Positions 35,802 through 44,735 of a stretch of DNA of 64,000 nucleotides are shown here, piece by piece. The notes below the pieces were generated by a model, which worked only from the letters and a program-made list of their open reading frames with translations, was not told where the DNA came from and made no database searches. This stretch comes from Neobacillus rhizophilus (GTDB taxonomy: Bacteria > Bacillota > Bacilli > Bacillales > Cytobacillaceae). The DNA lies in assembly GCF_018343535.1 (NCBI RefSeq), contig NZ_JAGYPF010000001.1, positions 992,001 through 1,056,000 on the forward strand, read 5' to 3'. Positions within the stretch are counted from its first letter, which is position 1; every line of letters begins with the position of its first letter. The position numbers and the translations under genes were made by a program.

Positions 35802-36822
35802 ACCCTTTGTCCCTCAACTTGTCTATGTAGAACCCGATGCATTGACCTATCCACTTGGAAAAGAGCTTGTGTCCAAATTTGAGAATATGGGGATTGAGAT
35901 AAGGCAAACCACCTCCCATAACCAAATTCGGAATTTACCCGGGGAGAATGACTTTCAGAGGTATCGTGTCGCCAAATCAACACTCGTCGTCGGAGTAAGA
36001 AAAACGCTGAAATTTGATACCTCCAAACCTTCAGCAGAATATGCGATTCCCTTTGTGACTGGCTGCATGGGTCATTGCCATTATTGTTATTTGCAAACGA
36101 CGATGGGCAGCAAGCCTTATATCCGCACGTATGTCAACATTGATGATATTTTTGAAGCAGCCGAGAACTATATGAAAGAACGTGCTCCGGAACCTACACG
36201 GTTTGAAGCATCTTGTACTTCGGACATCGTCGGTGTGGATCATTTAACCCATACCTTAAAAAAAGCGATTGAGTTTTTTGGTGAATCTGAATATGGAAAG
36301 CTTCGTTTTGTCACAAAGTTCGCCCATGTTGATCATTTGCTCGATGCTAAACATAACGGGAAAACACGCTTTCGGTTCAGTATGAACGACGATTATATCA
36401 TCAAAAATTTTGAGCCAGGCACCTCCCGCCAGCACGAAAGAATTGAGGCGGCTGGAAAAGTCGCAAATGCAGGATTTCCTTTAGGTTTTATTATCGCCCC
36501 TATCTATTTACATGACGGCTGGAAGGAAGGCTATAAGGAAATGTTTGAAAAATTAGAGGCCGAACTTCCAGATACAGCGAAAAGGGACTTAACCTTCGAG
36601 CTGATTCAACATCGCTTTACCAAACCGGCAAAAAAGGTCATAGAAAAAAACTATCCAATGACGAAATTGGAATTGGATGAGTCGAAACGGAAATGGAAAT
36701 GGGGTCGCTATGGGATCGGAAAGTACGTGTATACCGACCAAGAGCAAGAGGATATCAAGGATACCTTGGGTTCATATATCCATAATTATTTCCCTGAAGC
36801 GAAAATTGAGTATTTCACTTAA
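35794..36822 (+). CDS. splB: Spore photoproduct lyase
   Basis: This radical SAM enzyme reverses the UV lesion 5-thyminyl-5,6-dihydrothymine during germination. The product has 342 residues, equal to B. subtilis SplB. The 4Fe-4S motif CxxxCxxC is GCMGHCHYCYLQTT, and the conserved hydrogen-donor cysteine is in FEASCTSDIVG. The C-terminus KIEYFT is conserved. ATG 35794 follows GAGGG and overlaps splA by eight bases; an upstream ATG at 35749 lies inside splA and is rejected. Confidence 0.97.
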   Translation: MVKPFVPQLVYVEPDALTYPLGKELVSKFENMGIEIRQTTSHNQIRNLPGENDFQRYRVAKSTLVVGVRKTLKFDTSKPSAEYAIPFVTGCMGHCHYCYLQTTMGSKPYIRTYVNIDDIFEAAENYMKERAPEPTRFEASCTSDIVGVDHLTHTLKKAIEFFGESEYGKLRFVTKFAHVDHLLDAKHNGKTRFRFSMNDDYIIKNFEPGTSRQHERIEAAGKVANAGFPLGFIIAPIYLHDGWKEGYKEMFEKLEAELPDTAKRDLTFELIQHRFTKPAKKVIEKNYPMTKLELDESKRKWKWGRYGIGKYVYTDQEQEDIKDTLGSYIHNYFPEAKIEYFT

Positions 36823-36835
36823 AGGAGTAGATTTC

Positions 36836-37258
36836 ATGACAAATTCAGATCTAAAAGAAAAGGTCCAGAAGGTTATCTCTGACCACAAAACGGGCATTCT
36901 TTCGACAGTTGAAAATAATAAACCCCATTCCCGGTATATGACTTTTTATAACGACGAATTAACCTTATATACACCAACAAAAAGGGATACTGAAAAAATC
37001 GGGGAAATTGAGAAAAATCCGAACGTATCTGTTCTATTGGGTTATGAAAAAAAAGGACAAACTGATTCCTATGTTGAAATATCCGGAACTACCGCTGTTA
37101 ATGATTCTAATCAGCTGAAACAACAATATTGGGAAGAGTCATTTAGTCAATGGTTCAACGGCCCTGACGATCCGAACTATATTTTTCTTGAGATAAAACC
37201 AGAAACCGTTCGTATTATGAATCTTAACGGTGAACCATCACAAGAATTGAATTTGTAA
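36836..37258 (+). CDS. Pyridoxamine 5'-phosphate oxidase-family general stress protein
   Basis: The protein has 140 residues with the split-barrel flavin/PNPOx fold: KTGILSTVENNKPHSRYMTF, LYTPTKRDTEKIGEIEKNPNVS and a C-terminal IMNLNGEPS. It resembles the YdaG/general stress protein 26 group of Bacillus, which bind flavin and whose reaction is not settled. ATG 36836 has AAGGAG eight bases upstream. It lies 13 bp after splB, so it may be co-transcribed with the spl operon, an uncommon neighbour. A hairpin at 37348-37373 follows. Confidence 0.82.
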   Translation: MTNSDLKEKVQKVISDHKTGILSTVENNKPHSRYMTFYNDELTLYTPTKRDTEKIGEIEKNPNVSVLLGYEKKGQTDSYVEISGTTAVNDSNQLKQQYWEESFSQWFNGPDDPNYIFLEIKPETVRIMNLNGEPSQELNL

Positions 37259-37347
37259 ACTTAACCACAAAGGTTACCCTTATCCACATAAATAGGAAGT
37301 TCTTGACTCACTAAACTTTTATATTAAATAGAGACTTTAATAGTAAC

Positions 37348-37373
37348 AGGATTCAGTCGTGTAACTGAATCCT
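37348..37373 (+). terminator. Terminator after the stress flavoprotein gene
   Basis: AGGATTCAGT pairs perfectly with ACTGAATCCT around six bases and is followed by ATTTGTAGTTTTC. Confidence 0.65.
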
Positions 37374-37425
37374 ATTTGTAGTTTTCAGTGCGTACCATAT
37401 ATTTGTGACAAATCCGAAATATTTT

Positions 37426-37477
37426 TTGACAATTTTGTGAACAAAGTTTTGACAATTTTGTGAACTCGGTGAATAAT
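37426..37477 (+). promoter_or_regulatory. Promoter with tandem TTGACAATTTTGTGAAC motif
   Basis: The 17-mer TTGACAATTTTGTGAAC occurs at 37426-37442 and again at 37449-37465. The second copy supplies a -35 (TTGACA) followed after 17 bp by AATAAT (37472-37477). Each copy contains TTTGTGAA, close to the ResD-binding consensus TTTGTGAAT; a further TTTGTGAC lies just upstream near 37402. This suggests respiratory or redox control of the small membrane protein downstream. Confidence 0.5.
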
Positions 37478-37531
37478 ATATAGTATAAGAGATTTGGAAG
37501 TGTAAATCATCCCCATCCCAAGGAGGTCGTA

Positions 37532-37801
37532 ATGATGAATTCGCGAATGAAAATATTACATGCAACAAAATGGGCCGGCAGTATTACCTTACTAACGGGT
37601 ATCATGATTTTTTTATACGGAATTGTAAGCGGTTTAATGCCGATCACCGGGATTGGGATTGGAACCATTGTTGGAGCGGTGATGTTCTTTCTGATGGGAA
37701 TGTTTTTTATCGCGACAGAGGAAATGGTAGAAAAAACAGACAAGGGATTGGAAATCCCGCCAATGCCAATGAAACCGAGATTATATTTAGTAAAAAGATA
37801 A
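37532..37801 (+). CDS. Small two-helix membrane protein
   Basis: The protein has 89 residues, with two hydrophobic helices (about 14-34 and 40-62), a short acidic stretch and a Pro/Lys-rich tail. I do not recognise a family. AAGGAGG sits five bases before the ATG. It lies convergent to the quinol oxidase operon, and its promoter carries two ResD-like motifs, so a respiratory link is possible. A dispersed repeat copy begins two bases after the stop. Confidence 0.65.
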   Translation: MMNSRMKILHATKWAGSITLLTGIMIFLYGIVSGLMPITGIGIGTIVGAVMFFLMGMFFIATEEMVEKTDKGLEIPPMPMKPRLYLVKR

Positions 37802-37803
37802 AT

Positions 37804-37875
37804 GAAAACTCGTCGAATGGCGAGTTCGATAGGACGAAGACAGAGACGTAGTTGAATTTATTATTTCCTATAAGC
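37804..37875 (+). repeat. Structured dispersed repeat, copy 3 (truncated)
   Basis: GAAAACTCGTCGAATGGC starts the copy. Hairpin A, hairpin B (GTTC-GATA-GGAC) and the stretch GACGAAGACAGAGACG then TAGTTGAATTTAT are kept. The long A/T hairpin found in copies 1 and 2 is reduced to TTTCCTATAAGC without its partner arm. Confidence 0.75.
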
Positions 37876-37885
37876 TAAAGAAAGA

Positions 37886-37905
37886 GAGCGTCTCTAAAGA
37901 CGCTC
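37886..37905 (-). terminator. Terminator of the qox operon
   Basis: GAGCGTCT pairs with AGACGCTC; on the minus strand it is followed by CTCTTTCTTT. Confidence 0.75.
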
Positions 37906-37920
37906 CCTTCTTCATTCTAT

Positions 37921-38202
37921 TTACATATCCCAAAGGAAAATGAGTAATGTTCCAAAAACGGTAATCAGGGCCATGGCAATCATAAAAAACACCTTGCCAT
38001 AAATTACCCACTTATCTTCTGATTCGCCAGCGTGCATAAACACAACAAGCTGCAGAAGAGCCTGAACAAATGCTGTGACAACTAGGACAACCATTCCTTG
38101 TGCAAAGGACAGTTTCAAGAAATAGACTGCAAGAGCAGCTGCCGTTAGAACTAAGGAAAAGACAAAACCTATTATTTGTTTTCGTGGGAATAATTCGCTC
38201 AT
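37921..38202 (-). CDS. qoxD: Quinol oxidase aa3-600 subunit IV
   Basis: The protein has 93 residues and three helices. The pattern QLVVFMHAGESEDKW belongs to the small subunit IV of bacterial haem-copper quinol oxidases, which helps stabilise the complex. It is the last gene of the qoxABCD operon, two bases after qoxC, and is followed by a terminator. Confidence 0.92.
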   Translation of the reverse strand: MSELFPRKQIIGFVFSLVLTAAALAVYFLKLSFAQGMVVLVVTAFVQALLQLVVFMHAGESEDKWVIYGKVFFMIAMALITVFGTLLIFLWDM

Positions 38203-38203
38203 C

Positions 38204-38800
38204 TTACATCATTCCTTTCAAATAGATGAAGCTGAAGATGAAGATCCAGACAACATCCAAGAAATGCCAGTAAAGTGAAAAGATAAAGGATTTATTCGCA
38301 GTTTCAGGCGTTAAGCCGCGTTTTTTCACTTGCAAAAGGATAGCTGTTCCCCAGAATAATCCGAAGGTAACGTGCAGTCCGTGAGTTCCTAATGTAGTCA
38401 TCAGCATGGCTGTAAACGCGCTGGTCTGCAATGTTGCACCATCATGGATATAAGTGATGAACTCATCAATTTCAAAGCCTAAGAACCCTAGACCAAGAAG
38501 AAGTGTAATCACAAAGAAAGTCATCATTGCTTTTTTGCGTCCTAGACGCATTGCGTGAACGCCAAGTCCGATGGTAAAACTACTTGTTAATAACAAAAGT
38601 GTTTCTATTATAACCGGAGCTATTTCAAAAATCTCTGTACCACTTGGACCGCTTCCGGTTCTATGCTCTAACGTAAAGTAAGAGGTAAACAGTGTAGCAA
38701 ACAGCATAATTTCAGCTGCAAGGAAAACCCAAAAGCCAAAAATATTCAGTCCATTTTGTTTTGTACCATATTCTAATGGCAGCGAGTGATCGACTTTCAT
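38204..38800 (-). CDS. qoxC: Quinol oxidase aa3-600 subunit III
   Basis: The protein has 198 residues with five helices. Signatures are FGFWVFLAAEIMLFATLFTSYF, a lipid-binding Glu region, and the C-terminal FIFSLYWHFLDVVWIFIF. Subunit III supports the proton pump and lipid contacts. Its start overlaps the stop of qoxB by one base, indicating translational coupling. Confidence 0.95.
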   Translation of the reverse strand: MKVDHSLPLEYGTKQNGLNIFGFWVFLAAEIMLFATLFTSYFTLEHRTGSGPSGTEIFEIAPVIIETLLLLTSSFTIGLGVHAMRLGRKKAMMTFFVITLLLGLGFLGFEIDEFITYIHDGATLQTSAFTAMLMTTLGTHGLHVTFGLFWGTAILLQVKKRGLTPETANKSFIFSLYWHFLDVVWIFIFSFIYLKGMM

Positions 38801-40746
38801 TATTTAGCACCTCGCAGTTTTGTTTCAGTTTCTTCTATTTCTTTAACAGAAATATAACGGCCATGGTCCTGTTCGAATGAGCGAAGAGCCATACATGCCA
38901 AAATACCAATTAGTGAAAGAATTGCCGGAATCCATAAGGAGAAGACCAGTGAAAATCCTAACACAAAGAAGATCGCGCCCATAATAAATGGAACTCCGCT
39001 GTTATTTGGCATATGAATTTTTTCCACTTTACCCGGAAACAGCGCATGACCTTTTTTCTTAGCATCCCAGAATCCTTCACTAGAAGCAACCTGTGGCTCG
39101 ACGGCAAAGTTGTATTCCGGTACTGGAGTATGTGTTGCCCATTCAAGCGAACGTGCATCCCATGGATCCGCACCAATGTTTCTTGGTGAATAACGAACAC
39201 TGTAATAAACATTATAGACAATTAAGGCAAAGCTGATGGCCATAACACCTGCACCAACGAATGAAACCATATTTAATGGTCCATAACCTGTTGCTTCTGA
39301 ATAAGTGTACATACGGCGTGCCTGACCATCTAAACCAGTAATATACATTGGGAAGAACGCTAAGCAGAATCCGATCGTAAGCGTCCAGAATGACCATTTC
39401 CCAATTCTTTCATTTAACATAAAGCCAAACATTTTTGGCCAATAATAGGTTAGACCAGCAAGCATAGCAAATACTACACCCGGGATAATTGTGTTATGGA
39501 AGTGAGCTACTAAGAACATTGTGTTATGGTACTGATAGTCAGCAGCTGACATCGCTAGCATGACCCCTGTCATCCCGCCGATTACAAATAGCGGAATAAA
39601 CCCTAGAGAGTATAACATTGGAACGGTAAATCGAATTTTCCCCTTCCATAACGTAAATAACCAGTTGAAAATCTTAACACCTGTTGGAACGGCAATCATC
39701 ATTGTTGTAATGGAGAAGAAGCTGTTTGCAACTGCCCCCTGCCCCATCGTAAAGAAATGGTGCGCCCAAACCATACAGGATAGTGCTGAGATAATAACCA
39801 TGGATGCAACCATTGATTTATAGCCATAAAGGTTACGGCCTGCAAAGGTTGAGATAATCTCACTGTAAATACCAAATGCAGGTAATATAAGGATATAAAC
39901 TTCAGGATGTCCCCAAACCCAGAATAGGTTGGCCCAGAGCATATCCATACCGCCATTTGTCGTTGCAAAGAAATGAGTTCCGAACAATCTGTCCATGGTT
40001 CCCATCGCAAGCGCAACTGTAATGACAGGGAAAACCGTTACGATGATAAGATTTGTTACTAAAACAGACCATGTAAACATCGGCATTTTCATTAAGGTCA
40101 TGCCAGGTGCTCTCATTTTCATGATCGTTGTAATCATGTTAATACCGGTCATTAGTGACCCAATACCGGATATTTGAATCGCAATCATATAATAGTTCGT
40201 TCCGACATGTTGACTGAAATCATTACCTGCGAGCGGGAAATAAGAAGTCCATCCTGCATCAGGAGATCCGCCGATAACAAAAGAGATATTAAACAGCATC
40301 GCACCAAAGAAGAACAACCAGAAGCTCAATGCGTTCAATCTTGGGAAGGCCACATCACGGGCGCCAATTTGTAATGGAACAACATAGTTCATGAAAGCAA
40401 AGATGAATGGCATTGCCATAAACATGACCATGATAACCCCGTGTGTTGAGAAAACTTCATTGTAATGCTGAGGATCAAGCAGTTTATTATCAGGTACAGC
40501 CAGCTGGGCACGCAGCATAATCGCATCCACGCCGCCGCGGAATAACATAATTAAGGCAGAGAGTAAATACATAATACCAATCCGTTTATGGTCAACTGTT
40601 GTTAACCATTCGCGCCATAAATATCCCCATTTTTTGAAATAGGTTAAGCCTGCAATAATGGCAACCACTGTTAGGCCAATCGCTACCATAGATGCATAGA
40701 TTGCAAGACTTGGATTTGGTATGGCAAAACGTTCAAAGAACTCCAT
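38800..40746 (-). CDS. qoxB: Quinol oxidase aa3-600 subunit I
   Basis: This is the catalytic haem-copper subunit, 648 residues and about 14 helices. It shows WVWGHPEVYILILPAFG (CuB ligand and the His-Tyr crosslink region), HHFFTMGQG (CuB histidines) and VAHFHNTIIPGVVF (haem ligands). It reduces oxygen to water using electrons from menaquinol and pumps protons. The proton-channel residues around NYVVPLQIGARDVAFPRLN fit the A-type oxidases. GGAG lies a few bases before the ATG; the gene is preceded by qoxA. Confidence 0.97.
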   Translation of the reverse strand: MEFFERFAIPNPSLAIYASMVAIGLTVVAIIAGLTYFKKWGYLWREWLTTVDHKRIGIMYLLSALIMLFRGGVDAIMLRAQLAVPDNKLLDPQHYNEVFSTHGVIMVMFMAMPFIFAFMNYVVPLQIGARDVAFPRLNALSFWLFFFGAMLFNISFVIGGSPDAGWTSYFPLAGNDFSQHVGTNYYMIAIQISGIGSLMTGINMITTIMKMRAPGMTLMKMPMFTWSVLVTNLIIVTVFPVITVALAMGTMDRLFGTHFFATTNGGMDMLWANLFWVWGHPEVYILILPAFGIYSEIISTFAGRNLYGYKSMVASMVIISALSCMVWAHHFFTMGQGAVANSFFSITTMMIAVPTGVKIFNWLFTLWKGKIRFTVPMLYSLGFIPLFVIGGMTGVMLAMSAADYQYHNTMFLVAHFHNTIIPGVVFAMLAGLTYYWPKMFGFMLNERIGKWSFWTLTIGFCLAFFPMYITGLDGQARRMYTYSEATGYGPLNMVSFVGAGVMAISFALIVYNVYYSVRYSPRNIGADPWDARSLEWATHTPVPEYNFAVEPQVASSEGFWDAKKKGHALFPGKVEKIHMPNNSGVPFIMGAIFFVLGFSLVFSLWIPAILSLIGILACMALRSFEQDHGRYISVKEIEETETKLRGAK

Positions 40747-40810
40747 CCTTTATTAACTCCTTTCGAGAGATTAATTTTTTCAATAATTCGTTTCATTAAC
40801 CCATTAACAA

Positions 40811-41728
40811 TTACTCATGATTTTGGTGGTCTGACATATCCATATCCATTTCCATTTTTGAGTGGTCAGTTTGACCTTCCTCTGGTTTGGCAGATGGACT
40901 GTGATCGTGTTCTGGTGCCGGACTAAATTTTAAATGAGTCCCTGTGAATGTCATTTGTCCAAGGTGTCCTGGTTTTAATAACTCATCAAATTTTTTCTCT
41001 GATAAAGGTTTTGCCGTTTTCTTTACGTCTTTTACCCATTTATCGAAATCCTTTTCAGACATTGCTGTGACATTAAACGTATTTTCAGCAGTACCTTTAC
41101 CGCTGAAGTTCGCGTTACGGCCCATCATTTCACCCGGTTCATCAGCAGCTAAGTGCAGTGTCGTCACCATATCGGACATGGCGTATTTTTGTCCGCCAAG
41201 TTGTGGAATCCAGAAGCTGGTGATTGGTCCGTAGGAATAAAGCTTAAATTCAATCGGCCGGTCTGTTGGAATATACAAATAGTTCACCGTTTCAATATTT
41301 TGTTCCGGATAACTAAAATGCCATTTCCAGTCAGAAGAGGATGCATAAATGACTAAAGGATCTTTATCCTGATATTTTATTGGTTTTGCTTCTACAATAT
41401 TGTTACTTTGAACTGAAACGATTGAAAAGTAAGTAACAATAATGACAGGAATACCGACGCAAATCAGCTCAACCCATTTATTTCCTTCAATGTGAGGCGG
41501 TTCATAATCTGGGCTTGCCTTTGAGGCACGATATTTAATTAGCACATAAATCAAAATAGCGAAAACTACAATTACTATGAACGACATGATCCCAATAGAT
41601 AACAAAATATCGTGGGCTTGCCTTTCGGCTTGCGGCCCTTTAGGATCAAGAACCATAAGAGGTTCACATCCTGTTAGCACTGTGGCAATAGTTAAAACAA
41701 GCAGTAATAATGCCGATTTTACTTTCAT
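40811..41728 (-). CDS. qoxA: Quinol oxidase aa3-600 subunit II (lipoprotein)
   Basis: The protein has 305 residues, with a lipobox LTGC (Cys20), two membrane helices (about 42-65 and 88-108) and a cupredoxin-fold domain. The CuA-binding CxxxC pair is absent (the position reads MGRNANFSGKGTAENTF), so this is a quinol oxidase rather than a cytochrome c oxidase. It ends in a His/Met/Asp-rich tail (about residues 270-305, HDHSPS and KMEMDMDMSDHQNHE) unlike the core family, possibly metal-binding. It is the first gene of qoxABCD. An FNR-type palindrome lies 55 bp upstream. Confidence 0.95.
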   Translation of the reverse strand: MKVKSALLLLVLTIATVLTGCEPLMVLDPKGPQAERQAHDILLSIGIMSFIVIVVFAILIYVLIKYRASKASPDYEPPHIEGNKWVELICVGIPVIIVTYFSIVSVQSNNIVEAKPIKYQDKDPLVIYASSSDWKWHFSYPEQNIETVNYLYIPTDRPIEFKLYSYGPITSFWIPQLGGQKYAMSDMVTTLHLAADEPGEMMGRNANFSGKGTAENTFNVTAMSEKDFDKWVKDVKKTAKPLSEKKFDELLKPGHLGQMTFTGTHLKFSPAPEHDHSPSAKPEEGQTDHSKMEMDMDMSDHQNHE

Positions 41729-41782
41729 GCTAGTACCCCTTTCTTTTATTTAAAAAATGTCATGTTAAAAAAATTTTTTGTT

Positions 41783-41798
41783 TGTGATTTACATCACA
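41783..41798. promoter_or_regulatory. FNR/CRP-type operator upstream of qoxA
   Basis: TGTGATTTACATCACA is a perfect TGTGA-N6-TCACA palindrome, the consensus described for B. subtilis Fnr. It lies 55 bp before the qoxA start, in a place that could repress or modulate the operon when oxygen falls. The exact promoter was not assigned. Confidence 0.75.
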
Positions 41799-42031
41799 TC
41801 ATTAGTAACTATCTTAATACCAAACATTATTAAAAGACACCCATTCATAAGATTTGTCACTAAATGTTCAAAAAGAATTCGACATTTTGTAAAGGTAGGG
41901 TCTATACATTTGCTTTTTTAATATATTTTTAATATTGGTTAGCGGGTAGTTTAAGGATTATGGAAAAGCACCCTTAAATTTCCTTCATATTTATGTTACG
42001 GTTAGAAAAGGGAATATAAAGAAGGAAGGAA

Positions 42032-42160
42032 ATGAAATCGAAGGTCTTATTCACAACTGGAACAATTAGTGGGAATTTTAGTAGCAGGTTATAAAATGAC
42101 GAATGGGAAATTGGACGGAGACAAGGTTGAGGAAATGGAATCCTTTATTTATCTAATTAC
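42032..42160 (+). pseudogene. Possible frameshifted small gene
   Basis: GAAGGAAGG precedes ATG 42032, but that frame stops after 20 codons. A second frame from about codon 4 reads RSYSQLEQLVGILVAGYKMT then NGKLDGDKVEEMESFI, which looks like real protein. A strong hairpin starts right after it. The start and the protein-like part are in different frames, so either a frameshift has broken the gene or a start was missed. I do not recognise the family. Confidence 0.35.
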
Positions 42161-42188
42161 AATGACGGCGAATAATTTCGCCGTCATT
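42161..42188. terminator. Terminator near the symporter gene
   Basis: AATGACGGCGAA pairs with TTCGCCGTCATT. It lies just downstream of the sugar symporter stop on the minus strand, and also just after the broken small gene on the plus strand. Confidence 0.8.
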
Positions 42189-42203
42189 AAAGTCGTATGT
42201 CAT

Positions 42204-43622
42204 TTATTTTTTAGCCTTTCTTTGTTCTGCTAAAACAATGCTAAGCTGTTTCATGCGTTGTTTTGTTAATGGATATAGAAAGACTAATATAAAGAAAATC
42301 AATAGATAGATGGCACCAGGTACGATGGTAGCCAATGTATATATTCCTTTAAGTGTACCCTCTGTTTGAACTTCCTTGGCAGCATTATATCCTATGGCTG
42401 TAATGGCAAAACCGCCGATTCCACCAGCCAATGCTTGTCCCACTTTGCGGGCAAAAGAATAGAAAGAATAAACTGTCCCATCTTCTCTTAGTCCAGTTAA
42501 AAATTCATGGTAATCGATTACATCTGTGACAAAAGCCCATATCATAATATTAAAGAAGGCATATCCAAACATCCCAATTGCTGTTAGCGCAATATATTGA
42601 GTTGCGGTTAAAGTTGGAAGTAAGAATAAAAGAATGTATACAGCAGCAGAAAGCAACATTCCTACTGTTGCCGTTTCCTTTTTGCCAAATTTACTCACTA
42701 ATGGCTTTACAATTGGAATGGCAATGAATACTGTGACCGTTTGAATAACCCCTACAACACTTAATGCTGCAGTATTACTAAAATAATCTTTAAACAAGTA
42801 CACATTAACTGTACCAATCAGCATCGTACTCATCATGAATATTAATGATGCTCCAAGGATTGATATTAAAGGTTTATTTTTTAAGAGCCCTTTTATTGTA
42901 TTACCTAACTTACCTTTAGGCACTTCATTTTCATCCAACACAATCCGTTCAGTAGATAATTTATAACATGCTAGGTAACACGCGTAAGATAAAATCCCAA
43001 ATATTACAGCAGCCGATAAAAATCCATTGGCACTTGCTTTATTATCTGTAAATATGATTATGGGTCCAACTCCATTGATAATTAAACTTGCCAGCATTGC
43101 CCCCATCGTTCTGTATGTTGATAGCGCTGTACGCTCTACAGAGTCATTGGTAATCACTGAAGCCATTGAACCGTAAGGAATATTAACAGTACTATATAAA
43201 GTTCCCCATAAGATGTATGTGACAAATGCATAGGCTTCATAAAACCCGTTTGACATTCCTGGAATATGTATGAATATTAATATTCCAGAAATAACAAGTG
43301 GAAGTGACATTCTAAAAATCCAGGGTTTAAATTTACCATGTTTTCCGGGTTTTCTTGTATCAATGAACCTTCCCCAGGTGATATCAGCAATGGCATCCCA
43401 TAATCGTGCAACTAAAAAGAGTATTCCAACAAAAGCGGCACTAATCCCATAAACATCTGTATAATATACCATTAAAAATGAACTTACTAAAACAAAAGAG
43501 AAGTCATTCCCAAAATCCCCAAACATATAGCCAATTTTATCTCTAAATCCAAATTCTTTGACCTTTCTATTAGTGGAGATTGGTTTAGAATCTTTCATTT
43601 TATGACTGGTACTTTGAATCAT
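42204..43622 (-). CDS. GPH-family sugar:cation symporter
   Basis: The protein has 472 residues and 12 helices of the glycoside-pentoside-hexuronide (MelB-type) family. The first helices carry GDFGNDFSFVLVSSFLMVYYTDVYG, whose aspartates sit where MelB binds its coupling cation. WDAIADITWGRFIDTRKPGKHGKFKPW is the family loop motif. The sugar is unknown. GAGGG precedes the ATG. It starts 33 bp after glpX on the same strand, so it is probably co-expressed with glpX, an unusual partner. Confidence 0.85.
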   Translation of the reverse strand: MIQSTSHKMKDSKPISTNRKVKEFGFRDKIGYMFGDFGNDFSFVLVSSFLMVYYTDVYGISAAFVGILFLVARLWDAIADITWGRFIDTRKPGKHGKFKPWIFRMSLPLVISGILIFIHIPGMSNGFYEAYAFVTYILWGTLYSTVNIPYGSMASVITNDSVERTALSTYRTMGAMLASLIINGVGPIIIFTDNKASANGFLSAAVIFGILSYACYLACYKLSTERIVLDENEVPKGKLGNTIKGLLKNKPLISILGASLIFMMSTMLIGTVNVYLFKDYFSNTAALSVVGVIQTVTVFIAIPIVKPLVSKFGKKETATVGMLLSAAVYILLFLLPTLTATQYIALTAIGMFGYAFFNIMIWAFVTDVIDYHEFLTGLREDGTVYSFYSFARKVGQALAGGIGGFAITAIGYNAAKEVQTEGTLKGIYTLATIVPGAIYLLIFFILVFLYPLTKQRMKQLSIVLAEQRKAKK

Positions 43623-43655
43623 TTTAATCCCTCAATTCTTTTCATCCGAAAACGA

Positions 43656-44606
43656 TTATCGTTTTTGATTCAAACTGTGTTGTCCTTCAATAAAACGAAT
43701 TGTCCCTGTTTTAGCACGCATAACAACCGAATGAGTTGTGCCAATATTCTCCTTATATAGTACTCCTCTTAATAGCTCACCATCGGTCACACCTGTTGCA
43801 ACAAAATAGGCATCATCGCCTTTTACGATGTCATCCATCAACAAAACTTTATTAAAATCAGAAATGCCCATCTTATTTAAACGAATTTTTTCTTCTTCAG
43901 TTTGTTGGATTAGCTTTCCTTGAAAATCTCCTCCCAAGCTTTTGAGTGCTGCTGCTGCTATTACCCCTTCCGGCGCACCTCCAGAACCAAGCATGATATC
44001 AACACCTGTATTATCAAATGCTGTATTTATTGCTGCCGCAACATCTCCATCTTGCATCAGTTTGATTCTAGCTCCCGATTGGCGGATTTCATGAATCATT
44101 TTTTCATGTCTTTCTCGATCTAATATTGCTACAACCAGATCTTCAATGTTTTTATTTTTTGCTTTTGCAACAGCCCTTAAATTTTCAATGACGGGTGCAT
44201 TAATATCAATTTTCCCTGCTGCTTCAGGTCCAACAGCAATTTTTTCCATATACATATCTGGAGCATGCAATAAATGACCTCTCTCTGCAACTGCAATAAT
44301 AACAAGAGCATTCGAAGAACCTGCAGCAACAATATTGGTTCCCTCTAATGGGTCTACTGCAATATCAACTTCTGGCCCATCACATGTTCCTAATTGTTCT
44401 CCAATATACAGCATAGGTGCTTCATCCATTTCACCCTCCCCTATCACAACCGTTCCTTTCATCTGAATTGAATTAAACATATTCCTCATGGCTTGTGTAG
44501 CGGCAGCATCCGCTTCTTCTTTCTTCCCTCTGCCTAACCACCGTCCGGCAGCAAGTGCTGCAGCTTCGGTTACTCGAACAAGTTCCATTGATAAATTTCT
44601 ATCCAT
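43656..44606 (-). CDS. glpX: Fructose-1,6-bisphosphatase class II
   Basis: GlpX hydrolyses fructose-1,6-bisphosphate to fructose-6-phosphate. The product has 316 residues. Motifs are [15 protein letters not shown] (metal site), [14 protein letters not shown] (catalytic metal site) and [18 protein letters not shown] 44606 has GGAGG upstream; a frame start at 44717 lies in the promoter leader and is rejected. Its promoter shares architecture with the pentose-phosphate operon at 61 kb, so it may serve to return carbon from glycolysis to glucose-6-phosphate for NADPH production. The sugar symporter follows. Confidence 0.95.
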   Translation of the reverse strand: MDRNLSMELVRVTEAAALAAGRWLGRGKKEEADAAATQAMRNMFNSIQMKGTVVIGEGEMDEAPMLYIGEQLGTCDGPEVDIAVDPLEGTNIVAAGSSNALVIIAVAERGHLLHAPDMYMEKIAVGPEAAGKIDINAPVIENLRAVAKAKNKNIEDLVVAILDRERHEKMIHEIRQSGARIKLMQDGDVAAAINTAFDNTGVDIMLGSGGAPEGVIAAAALKSLGGDFQGKLIQQTEEEKIRLNKMGISDFNKVLLMDDIVKGDDAYFVATGVTDGELLRGVLYKENIGTTHSVVMRAKTGTIRFIEGQHSLNQKR

Positions 44607-44652
44607 TTCAAAACGCCTCCAAATTTTCTGAAAATATTTGTTCAAATTCAAT

Positions 44653-44670
44653 AATCTCGAATTCAAGATA
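44653..44670. promoter_or_regulatory. MhqR-like box in the glpX leader
   Basis: AATCTCGAATTCAAGATA matches 16 of 18 bases of the core of the known MhqR box (TATCTCGAATTCGAGATA). It lies 47 bp before the glpX start, inside the presumed leader. Confidence 0.6.
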
Positions 44671-44735
44671 TAATACAAAAAAACAATACCTACTTTTCCT
44701 ATCATTTCAACCAACACACTTCACATTAATTACTA

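Noticed and set aside
40811..41728. Cytochrome c oxidase subunit II (CtaC).
   Set aside because: The CuA-binding cysteines are missing and the N-terminus matches QoxA, so it is a quinol oxidase subunit.
43649..43665. AAAACGATTATCGTTTT palindrome at the glpX stop as an operator.
   Set aside because: It lies within and just after the end of glpX, in an operon gap, and matches no operator I can name convincingly. It may be a chance palindrome.
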